Part shown: positions 47,401-57,630 of the stretch, piece by piece
Layout: every line of letters begins with the position of its first letter
Numbering within the stretch: the stretch's first letter is position 1
Source of the DNA: Onchocerca lupi
Lineage: Eukaryota; Nematoda; Chromadorea; Rhabditida; Onchocercidae
NCBI GenBank assembly: GCA_028564675.1
Contig: JAOVVO010000088.1
Span: 1-64,000, forward strand
Direction: 5' to 3'
DNA: 64,000 nt
Made by a program: the position numbers and the translations under genes
The notes under the pieces: model-generated
What the model was told of the DNA's origin: nothing
The model's input: the letters and a program-made list of their open reading frames with translations, nothing else
Database searches by the model: none

Positions 47401-50274
47401 TTTTTCTCGTTTCATTTTCAGAATTTATTGGGTTTATGTAAACAAATTTGTGCGAATGTCCATTCTTCTTTTCGTTTCCTCCTCCTAAGCCACGATTTTT
47501 TCCAGACTTGATATAGATCGATCAAGTCTAATGAATTTTCAAAGATATAAAGGATATGATTGAAAGATCGGAAGAGGGAAGATTACGTGAGCGCTGTATT
47601 ATGATAAAACGGTGCAATCGATCTATTATTAATCAAAGCATATATAAATTGTAACATTGAAATAATTTTAAGCGATTACTTGTTATTCTATTCTTTAGTT
47701 GTTGATTACTGCTTAAAATTATTAACCCGACGATTATTATTTATGTAAACTACCCTTCCTGATGATCACTTTTAAGCATTCTTCGCCTATGTAATTCGAA
47801 ATCTTTCGTCTCCACTCATTACTTTCCATTCTCATTTATTTATTGTTAGAAATTTAAGATATATCCAAATGTCCACAATAAACCTATTGGTAAAGCAATT
47901 AAATTTGCAACACATGCTTTGGCGGTTGAAGAAGCTTTTTCTTATCATTCTTATTTCACTAACTATTGTGACTTCCATCGCTCGGTACAAGGTATCAGAG
48001 CAAGAATCTCTGGAACGGTTTTTGAAAGTCAAAATTTCTGATTTCTTTCGGTAATCTTCATTTATTCTATATATTAGCAGTATCGACGATCAAGCATTTG
48101 TATATATGTGCTCATCAAATAATAATATATGAATAATTGGGTGTTTTTAAGATGAGGAAGTTAAGATTGTGAATACAAATTTAAAATTGGTTGATTAATG
48201 ATCATTTATTGTAAGATTGCATATCGTTAATACTTTTCTCAGTTTATATTTGTCAAAAATTACAAGAGATCCTGAAATTATCAACATCTGATAGCTTTCT
48301 TAAAGCTGTTCAAAAATGATGATTACGACTACATCTCGAGCCCTTCTCACTGTTTTTTTTCCCTTTTTAGTAGTGAACTTTCAGTAACTTTTTGGTTCAA
48401 CATTGATAAACCATTTTTAATATTTTTCGAATCTTTGTTAGATTTAAATCATATCTTGCTATTATCATTAATGAAATTGTGTTGGGAAAAAAATTGAGAA
48501 GATCTAAACTGTTGTTTTAAAAGAAGTATATTTCGAAAACTATTAGATCCATTTGTTAGATTGCTGCTAATGCATAGAATCCTGTTTTGACAAGTCATAC
48601 GCTTTAAGTTAGGAACAGCTACTTCGGTATGGAGTAGTTGTTATGAATTACCGAAATTCTGAATCCATTTAACTGCATTATTCGTGAACAGAACAAACAA
48701 TGCTAACATTTGATCAGTTTAAGTGTTATTATCAAAAATTTGGAAGAAGGAATTCTCGTTGTTTTTTTATTTTTGCACTTCATTTTTTTTTTTTTATTCC
48801 AGATTTGGTACCGGAAGTGGTTAATCGTGCATTCATTGAATTTATGGTCCGTTCCGCCATGCATAAATTGGTGCTACTATGTTCAGTTAGCTTGTCCGCA
48901 TCTTGCCACCAGTAAAGTAGTTGATTACGCTGGCCATCCAAGTTTTCAGTGTAGAGGTTATGCTTTTTGATCAAGTTTAATTGTCTATTTTAATGCATTA
49001 CGCATTACATTCCTTTTGAAGATTTCCAAACTTTAAATTGATGTTTTTTAAATAGCATAGCTAGCTGTAGGTAGTATAATAAAAATGTTGTTTACAGACT
49101 TGCACATACCATCAGTTAGTGTTCCTGAAGATCCAAATCTGATGAAGTTGACAACTACCACAAGTTCAACAACAGAGAAGCAATCAATGGTAGCATCCAA
49201 ATGTGCATGTCTTCATCCTTGTGATCTAGAAGAATTTTATAGTCTAGTCGATATCACTCGTACTGCTGAACAAAATCGACCTAATAGCTATTCAAACACC
49301 ATCCTTATAACAAATAGTGAGGTAAGTCATCATGCAGATTGAAATACAAATTTAATGAAGATTTTCTAAATCAGTTTCTAACCTGTTCGATAGCAAGCGT
49401 TGCTATTTATTAAAATTTAGAAATTTGCGGATTATAATTACCGGCGATTAGAGAGTCGTAAAAATTAAGATGTATAAGATTGATGCTTCGTCTGCATGGT
49501 CAGTGAGTCATGCAGTGCTGAAGAAAATACAGTGAAATACAATCATACAGTATAGGATTATTTATTAATAAGGAAATATGTGACAATTCGAATTTGTAGC
49601 AAGTTTATCAAAAAAAAAAAAAAAAACTATTGGTTTTTCAATGGAGTTATTTGAAAGTTATTAAATTTTCGCAAAATCCAACGCAGTGTTGTTGATACAA
49701 ATTTCAGATTACTTTTACTGAAAGATTTTTCTTTTTTATTTTACAGGAAGAAGATTTCTTCCCATCTGCGCATCATTGTATGGTCAGGCGATATCTCTGT
49801 AGCAGTATGAAAAATGAAGCAGAAGACCACCATGTAGTGCGTCGAAGTTTAACTGCCGGTGCTTCAGCGGTAGGAGAGAAGTTACATAACTTCAAATCGG
49901 ATACTATCTCCGCTTTGTCAAGTTTTATGATTAGCGTTGCTAGCATTTTCATACGATCGCCAGATTTAACTGAAGCTGTACCTCATCATCAAGATAGTGC
50001 CATTCAGGATCCTGTTGGACATGCTTCCCAATGGTGGACGAAACATCGAGCACGATGGCGTTCACAGTTTGATGCAAAAATTGTAACTAGTACCACCACT
50101 GATAGTGTTGCTCCTACTATTGGTTCCACTACCGTAATTACATCTACTACTACTATCAGTTCCGGTGTCGCTTGGAGAGGGACGAGGTGGAGCACTTGTT
50201 CAGGAATTTCCATTTATACCTTGTATACCTTGTTTTTTTTTCTGTTATTGCTCAGAAGGCCGCCATTGCTATAG
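44474..50274 (+). CDS. nlf-1: NLF-1 / FAM155 (NALF) type NALCN-channel auxiliary factor
   Basis: Five exons join in phase: 44,474-45,634, 46,270-46,410, 48,803-48,956, 49,098-49,321 and 49,747-50,274. The product is 735 residues from this ATG. Residues 1-195 are basic and Ser/Thr-rich. A membrane segment lies near 197-219 (FIYWHAFSLLACFAATGLCV). Exons 1-3 carry the Cys-rich core: CLSCF, DKAYEKFNLTLHRF, SCTDCKIWYRKWL, then PPCINWCYYVQLACPHL and YAGHPSFQC. This matches the FAM155 order (EEFDLxLHKY, CK..YK.WLC, PCKQYCLEVQ..CPF, YGG..SFIC). A C-terminal hydrophobic stretch (YTLYTLFFFLLLL) follows a Thr/Ser-rich linker. In C. elegans NLF-1 resides in the ER and promotes delivery of NCA sodium leak channels. 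The start is uncertain, since the frame is open further upstream; the N-terminal part is much longer than I recall for the C. elegans protein. Confidence 0.88.
47850..48041 (+). other. Coding-like stretch inside nlf-1 intron 2
   Basis: After the acceptor TTATTGTTAG, 63 codons are open to a TGA. They include VHNKPIGKAIKFATHALAVE and FTNYCDFHRSVQGIRARIS. Phase 0 matches the end of nlf-1 exon 2, so it could serve as an alternative last exon that truncates the Cys-rich core. It could also be a remnant of an unrelated gene. Both strands are open here, which weakens the case. Confidence 0.3.
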
Positions 50275-52084
50275 GTTTTTTAATGTGATTTTTCTTATTT
50301 TTTCAAACTGCATGCATTTCGATTATTTTAAAGTCGGAAATAAACTGACTCAATAATGAAAAGGATTGAATTTTTACTTTAAAAATGATATTTCAGCATG
50401 TTATTCATTCGGCTCCAGAAGCCTTCTCTTCGAAGAAAAGAAAAATTTTTTCGCTACCTGTATAACCATGCATTAAAAATAGTTTTCGATAAAGTAGCAA
50501 ATTTTTAAAATATGAAGCATTTTAAATTTGCGAGAATCGATCATTTGATTGTGATAGTATCAGTTATAAAAACTTGGTTTTCTTTCTCTTCCTTTAATAA
50601 ACTGCCTTGAAATTTGTTTTTAAATTTTTGCACTAAATTAAATTTGATTTTTCTCAAATTATAATCATTTTATGAATTTTTCAAGTCAACAAAATTGTAA
50701 TCAATTTACCAAAGTTTAATTAAAACTTGGAAGCCTTAAGCATAAGTCTTCTTACTCTATTCGTTATTAGACAAATGATAGTATTTTCAAAAGGTGTGCC
50801 TTTATAATGCATTCATTTCAGTATCAGCATGCGCTTTATCGATAATTATTAATCAGATGATAACAATCATACAATTAATAATGTAATTTGAAAAAGAACA
50901 AAAAACCATTCGTAGTTATTATTGCTAGAAGGATTGTTTGAGATTTTGCATAGTGATTATGGAAAGCATGTCATTTTTACAACTTTTAACGATGTTTTTC
51001 TTGCAGAGAGTAGAAACGTATTTTCTAGGAAAGATATCTTTAGCTTAACTAATTGGCTAATATTTGCTCCTGCTAGAAGTGTTTTCAAATTAAATCATCC
51101 ATAGGAGATTTAGGGCGAGATTTTTTTAAATTATTATGAAAAAGAAAGCTGCAAAATGCATTGGAAAAGAAGGCATAGATTCTGTAAAAATAATTGAAAA
51201 TCTTTACTTGTTCTTTGGCTGAGTATTGAAATTAAGGCTTGAAATGACGAAAACATTTTGAAGCATGTTGATAATATTTTTAGAAAATTAGCGAATAGTA
51301 GTGATAACATACAAAAATCACTGGGTTACAATAATATGCCAAAAAAATTTTGAAACATCTACAGATTTGCTACTGTCCAGTTTGATCTATCTATTTTGGA
51401 TAAACAGAGCTGATAATTTTAACATTACATTAAAAAAAATATATTCATCATCAAAACTTATTAAAGGCTTCATATCTTGACTCCAGAAGATTTCTAATCA
51501 CTTTTAGTAGCAAATTCAAAAAAGCTATTAAATTTATGAAATTTGTGAGAATGTGCTAAAGCTTACCAATAATTTTGACCAGCAGTGAATATAATACCTA
51601 CAAAATAAAGATGCAATATTTTTCAAATTCAAAAAAAAAAAAAAAAAATTGATAATCTAATCACTTATTGTTCTTTTGTTCTTGAATATTTAATGAGCCC
51701 TTCTAATTTCTCATTTTTTCCACTTCATTGATTCGGTGACGATTGATGATGACATACGACATTTCAATAAATGTATCAAACATCACTTCGCTTTACTGCT
51801 TAATCATCCTACTCTTTCTTGTGGAATTATAAAATGAAAAGTAGGAAAAAATAATTAATAGCGGAGGATACGTCATGATGGTGACGTTAGCATATTTTTC
51901 ATCGATAAGTATTCAGTAAGCCTTAAATTCGTTTGACTAATACATTTTTGTGAATAGGGTCATTTTGTTATTGTGAATGAAAGAAGGTCCCCAAAAAGTG
52001 ACACATACCCATGAAACGTCAGCTGTTCAAGAACAGTTCTCAGCTACGGCACACTAATTGTGAAAAATCGATATGATTAGTATT
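50275..52084. other. Intergenic, no gene seen
   Basis: A+T-rich DNA after nlf-1, with a poly-A run near 51,632. No coding exon, repeat family copy or RNA gene was seen. Confidence 0.5.
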
Positions 52085-53211
52085 TTATTCTTTCTGAAGT
52101 TTAATTCCGTATGACACAAAAAAACTATCGACGCTATTCATGTCTATTGAAATCAGCAACAATTGATTTTTAAATCCGACTGAAATTTTCACATCCAACT
52201 TAAAATTCATTTGATAAAGATGTGGATTTGAAAAAAATGCTTTTAAATTAATATAACCAAATTTCAATTGTTCAATTTAAGAATTATAAATTCTGAATTA
52301 AAACAATTTCATAAGAGCAGAAAAGGTATTTGAGTTGAAACTGAATAGAAATTAATAAATAATCTGTAGTAAATCACCTTGTGTGAATGTGAATTTAACA
52401 ACAAAAGCTTGACGAAGAAAAAGTGAGTAATAAGCTCTGAATTAATGAATCCAATAAAATAATCTATTGATTTTAAGAGATTTGTTATCCCTGTGATAAG
52501 ATGAATATACATTCACTCAGTTTAATGTTTTATTCGACTGGAACTGATTCAATAACATTTAAAGTATATTGAATTGTGAAATGAAAGAAAAAGGTGATGA
52601 GATAATGAGTTCCAGATAGACTGTGTCATAGTCTAATTGCTTCAGCTTACCGTTGAAAATAAGATTACCTTTTGAGAATTTCACTCATAGGATTTCCAAG
52701 TTAGACTGGAAAAGTAAAGTTATTCATTTCTATTTGACTGGTCTAAGTAAGGACTAGAATTAAAACATAAGGGAAGAAAATTGAACTAGAAGCAAATTCC
52801 TTCGATCTTTGCATAAATTTTTGCTATTCAGCATACAGTTTGTATCAGCACAGTTCAATTTGTTCACACCATTAGCTTCTTTTAATAAAATGAAAAATAC
52901 ATATAAAGCAACATCTGTTAAGTTCACTTTGAAATCTTTGCAAAGTTTGACTAACTTCAAATTTTTGTTTTAATTTCCATAGCATATTGATAAATTTATT
53001 CTGATATCCTGGATTGGCTGTAAGACAATATCATTACTGAAATTCACTCGGTTGTCTAGATCCTGCAGATTGCCCCGAACATCTTTTATAACTTTCTTTT
53101 CCCATTGCTTTTTTTCAAAAAACAAAAAAAGTCTCTGAAGCTCTCGTAATTCGAAATCAACTGCCAATTGCAACTTTTCTTCATTCCCGACAAGTACCCA
53201 TATTTATAGAT
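52085..53211 (-). pseudogene. Decayed minus-strand gene, possibly laminin-G-like
   Basis: From 53,211 to 52,760 one frame is open apart from a single TAA at 52,970. It reads as a charged helical segment (LQLAVDFELRELQRLFLFFE, KKVIKDVRGNLQDLDNRVNF) followed by a Cys-containing stretch (NKLNCADTNCMLNSKNLC). Another stretch at 52,512-52,380 ends at a possible donor, AAG|GTGATT. A last one at 52,270-52,085 contains FKLDVKISVGFKNQLLLISI followed by MNSVDSFFVSYG, which resembles the strand pattern of laminin G domains. No start codon is seen and no consistent splice chain links the pieces. It is most likely a degraded gene copy; the laminin-G idea is weak. Confidence 0.35.
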
Positions 53212-53448
53212 ATAATCGCTAATTTATTCTTATATTTATGAGTATATCGTAAGCGCTAAAAATTTTAATAGACTCTTGCAATAATTCCTATTGTCTTCAA
53301 CAGACCTTTGATATGTTGCAAGTGTTATGTTGGAAAAGATTCGGATCCTTTTAAAAAGTTTTGTTCATTGTCAGTATATTTACTTTATTGATTGATGCAG
53401 CTGTATTCCAAAAAACTGGGATGACAAGAGGATTTTAAAATTCAATTT

Positions 53449-53838
53449 TTGAAGTGCCAATTCTATCTAGTTAATATAAAAAGTAATGACAAAAAATTTG
53501 TGCCATTCTGCATAGGAACAATAATTATATTTATTAATTTACACATTTTTCACAATTCCGAAAAAAGTCTCTACTTAAAGCTTGCTGTTATTGTTTTCTG
53601 TCTTATAATCTGGTCCAAAAAAAAAACGAAAAAAAAACCCTGTTTAGTGAGTATTATTTTGTCAGAAGTTTTTAGCATATTTTCAGTCGTCTTATCAAAT
53701 GGAAAAGATCATCCAGATAATCTCACGATCTTAATCCAGGATAAAATCAATTTTTCTGTCATAAGATTAGGAAGTTCTCATTTCAATTTAAAAATTATTA
53801 CAATATTTTCTACATCTATCAATCTTCCTGTCCTATGA
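53449..53838 (+). other. Open frame of 129 codons, unidentified
   Basis: A plus-strand frame starting on a non-ATG codon. It has two hydrophobic stretches (FCIGTIIIFINLHIF, LAVIVFCLIIW), a Lys run and a more protein-like second half containing NGKDHPDNLTILIQDKINFS. No splice sites are convincing. It could be an exon upstream of 54,046 or chance. Confidence 0.2.
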
Positions 53839-54045
53839 TATGCTTTTTCTGAAACGACCGTTGATTTTTAAAAATCATTTAAAGCCAGATTTTTGGTTCT
53901 TGGTGAGCAAAAATGTTTCTTGCTTTACACTCTTTCAAATTTAAATTTTGTTGAATTCGGCTTCATTTTTAGTTTGGAGATTTAAAATTAAATTTTAGAA
54001 TTATGAAATTTTTTGATGGATAGCGAGAGGATTGATAATTTTCAG

Positions 54046-54213
54046 CCATCGTGCGGCGAATAGTCTTCATTATTTCAAGACTTCGAAACCCAATTCAGAT
54101 TACTTTACATCAGCATATATAGTTATGTTTATGAGCGGTACAAAAAGCAAAAAGATTGACATTCAAGCAATTTTCCGCATCTATTTCGGCACTCATCGAA
54201 GCATATCAACCAG
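54046..54213 (+). CDS. Single exon of an unidentified gene
   Basis: The exon has acceptor ATAATTTTCAG and donor ACCAG|GTCAAT, with 55 open codons between (HRAANSLHYFKTSKPNSDYF, then MFMSGTKSKKIDIQAIFRIY). Codon use with several GC-ending codons looks real. It leaves two bases, which match the phase of a Cys-rich exon beginning at about 54,719 (QMCKRNTRCELFLKYRNIIS). A joined product with the ShK gene region is therefore possible. No start codon or family was identified. Confidence 0.35.
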
Positions 54214-54826
54214 GTCAATAAATATCCTCGAGTTGTAATGGATCGATAGCGTCGTCAATTGTTCCGATCAGATCGTCTGTTTAACAATTCATGTTTTCTC
54301 TTTTACTTCAGTTTTTCATTACTTGAGTAATTGTTTGGATTCTTCGAAAATAATTGATGTTTTCAAATTTCATAAAAAACCGCTAAAGATTTTGGGACTT
54401 GCAATAAACGTGAGTAATTTGCAAAATTCAAAATTGGTGAGTATAAACCATTAGCAGAGATACCCCTCTATCAGTATTTGACATAACTGAAATCTTCTAA
54501 AATACACGTTGTAATTTGTACTTGGGCAATTATTTGAAATTAACTAACCATTCAATATATAAAATGACATTTTGACACAAATATTTTATGTTTTTCAAAA
54601 TGAAAGATTAAAATCAATAACCAAATGTAAGCGACGAATAAGCGAAGGAAATTTTATTTTTCATTATTTGAAGAATGATAAGGCCAGAAATTTCTTTCCA
54701 CCACATCGAAAATAGCAGGTTACAACAGATGTGCAAACGTAATACACGTTGCGAACTTTTTTTGAAGTACAGAAACATTATTTCCTTGATGTCAACGAAC
54801 ACCTGCCTGAGTCGTCTGTGCCAACC

Positions 54827-55867
54827 ATGTCATGGATGCTGTTTATCATCACATGTCTTATTTCGATTTCGGCCGAGAATAAGCCAAGTGAGCCACAATT
54901 TAAGTGAAAGATGTAATTAAGCATTGTTTGATATCTAAATTAAGATTATGAAAGTAAAGCCTCATCCATAATTCATTCCACGTTTTCTTTATCCATTTCT
55001 ATGAGGAAAAATGAAAAATGTCAATCCAGCATGTCATTAAAATTAAAATACATTAGAGAATTCAAATTCTTGCGTTCTCGATCATCACATTTTGATTTTG
55101 AACAAAATCCTTTCAAACACAATCTTTTTCGTTACAAAATCTTCACTTTTGTTTATGCAAAACAATCTAAATTATTGAACATTATCAATTTTACCATAAT
55201 TTATCGTACTATACTATCATGTCATGTGACATGATATGATAGTGTGATATATTACAATGAAATTGATAGCATTCATAATTTTTTTAAGCTTGCTCTATCG
55301 ACCAATTTTAAAGTATCTAAAAAGTAATGAAATTATTTTACCTCAAATGAATGAAATAAAAAACTTAAGATTTATTTGTAAGTCTTCTCCAATATTTTAT
55401 AGTGACCAACTCATGCCCTTGCGTTGATCGCGCACCAGCCAATAAACCATCTTCATGTCCACAACTTGTACATCTATGCAATAACACTGTATATCAGAAA
55501 TTGATGATGGAGCAGTGTCCAAAAACATGTGGTCGATGTTCAGGAAATGCCACTTCTGGTAAGCATTTCGGTATCTTTCATGAATTCCATTTTTAAATCA
55601 ATGAAATCAAAAAATCCACTCCAACACATCAAACGCTCGTGTTTTTACTTCTTTCAGCAATAAGTCTTTGGTAATCTGGTTTTCAAAATCAAGAATGCAG
55701 CTATCATTTCGATTTGAACTTTAAATGCAAGAATTTTAGATACGTGCCAGGATAAAGCGCTACCCAATAAACCATCCCAATGTCTTAGTTTGGCTTATTT
55801 GTGTAATAATGCGCTCTATCGGGATTTGATGATCGAACAATGTCCAAAAACCTGTTGTCGTTGCTGA
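54827..55867 (+). CDS. Secreted protein with two ShK domains
   Basis: Exons 54,827-54,887, 55,403-55,558 and 55,740-55,867 join in phase to 114 residues. The first 16 residues form a signal peptide (MSWMLFIITCLISISA). Two ShK (SXC) domains follow, at about 24-63 and 73-112. Each has the six-cysteine order with LCNN..Y..LM.EQCPKTC near its end. The second ends CPKTCCRC, with Cys where Gly is usual, which gives it one extra cysteine. ShK domains are abundant in secreted nematode proteins; some block potassium channels, many have no known target. The donor A|GTGAGC of exon 1 is strong, but the same exon is open in another, Cys-rich frame (see findings). Exon 2 could also splice to 56,411. The ShK exons are certain, the 5' exon less so. 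Confidence 0.7.
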
Positions 55868-56410
55868 ATGGATATGCTGTGACAATATTTGCAGAAACCA
55901 CTTCCGCCTTGCAAAGCTTCTTTTAATTAATTCTTAAATTAATTAACTTTCCTTTTGATTAAATCACTCTAATATTTACTATTTACTAGAGTTTCACTCT
56001 ATTTTGATTTGCTAACAATTTCATTATATCTTCACAGAGTAACTTTGATGAAGGAATGATAATTATGTTTTGCTAAAGAAATGATTAAAGATTAAAGCGT
56101 TAATAATTTCATTATTATTTTTATAATATCTATAATTAATATCGGCATTATTATTACTTCGTCACTAACTTCGATAAACTAAAATAGATTGTAAAGTAGA
56201 ATGAAATTGATTTTTTTTGAAATTTTCAAGTCATGATAAAGAAATCAAGTTGGCACATTAACTTTTAATTAGAAAACTTCGGGAACGAATAATGGCAACA
56301 AATGACTTTTGAAGAAAATTTAACAAACATAATTAATTTGTCAGGAAATGTTTTCGATCATTTTGAATTAATTTCTTGATTGTTAAACTTTAGCACAATT
56401 TGTTTTACAG

Positions 56411-56538
56411 GCTATAATTTCTGCGGATCATATGCGCCCAAATATAACTGCAATAGTGCCGATGATTATGCTATCCTAATGTTTTTACAAAAATTGGTGA
56501 CTGTCATCATCTTTCAATTCTTGTGCTCATTTTCTTAA
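56411..56538 (+). CDS. Possible alternative last exon of the ShK gene
   Basis: After TTGTTTTACAG a frame of about 41 codons starts with NFCGSYAPKYNCNSADDYAI and stops at TAA 56,538. It needs one preceding base, exactly what the 55,558 donor leaves, so it can replace the 55,740 exon. It holds the first half of an ShK-like pattern (C..Y....C.....Y..LM) but lacks the final cysteines and becomes hydrophobic. It may be a decayed third ShK exon. Confidence 0.35.
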
Positions 56539-56544
56539 TTTTAA

Positions 56545-56608
56545 AATAAATTACTGAATTCTCAACATTTTTTTCAGAAAAAAAATGTTGAGAATTCAGT
56601 AATTTATT
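56545..56608. repeat. Perfect 30-bp inverted repeat with 4-base loop
   Basis: The left arm, 56,545-56,574, starts AATAAATTACTGAATTCTCA. It is matched exactly by the right arm, 56,579-56,608. The loop is CAGA. It lies a few bases after the stop of the possible ShK exon and contains AATAAA, so it may also affect 3'-end formation. Confidence 0.95.
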
Positions 56609-57630
56609 CCTGAAAATTGATCAATTTTTTTCCTAAGCAAACTATTTCATGACTAATGCAAATCACCAACATATAAAATGGCACGCAGTATGCAGTTGGC
56701 AATTTTACGCTTTAAAAAATCACATCGATTTCACTAGCAAAATCGAGAGCATTGAATGAACAAATTCTCTTAACCCTTGCTATAATTATTTTTTTCCAAC
56801 TTAATCACCCAGAGAATTTATAAAATTTCATAAGAATTTTAAACTTTGGAAATTTATTACGCATCAATTTCGCCGCTATACATATTACTCAGAATGCTTT
56901 CAAAAAATTACGATCAGTCTGACTTTCAAATGTTAACAGTATCATAGCTATTAGTTTCCTAAATTACTAGTCATCACTAATCACTACTGAAGATCAAAAA
57001 GCAACAATACATTTTCCTTTCAAACATAAATTTAATGATAAAATAAAACAAAGTCCGATGTCTCTGTCATTTCGTTGTTGAGAAGTCTAACTCATTAAAT
57101 ATAATACCAAACAAAATAAATAAGCAATATCTAAAACTCAAATCTATTCGCTGGATGCTCGATATTATCATAAATTAAACACCACACCATCGATAAGTGA
57201 TAAGATTTACTAAATAACGAGTAAAAAAGATGTTTAATAGCGCGTTGTTCTCGTCAAAAAAGGAAAAAGGCTAGGATTAACAAATACAAATTAGTAACAT
57301 CATGGTACCAATAAAAGAGTATCCGATTATTCGTGATAATTTAGAATATGCATTATTCATATTATACATGTTTTATTTTTAGTTTCTTTGCATCCATTTA
57401 TGCGTCTTTTGATGGATGGAAATAAACATTTTTTGATGATAATGGAAATTAATGAGTGGATTATTCTCTTTAAGATGACTAAATATCTTTGCGATCTTTA
57501 GTAATTCTTACAGATTTATTTTATTTTATTTTTTTTTACATATCTTCTAAGGATTGCTTGAGAAACATTTATAGAAATTATCGTTATTTAAAGAGTTGGT
57601 AAGTTGAATCGACTGTTGTCGTAATCGTAC
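56609..57630. other. Intergenic, no gene seen
   Basis: A+T-rich DNA. The 3' end of the minus-strand gene that follows may reach into it, but no further exon could be fixed. Confidence 0.4.

Noticed and set aside
47832..48032. Minus-strand open frame overlapping the cryptic nlf-1 exon
   Set aside because: It lacks an ATG, a family pattern and splice sites; it is probably the complement of a chance-open region.
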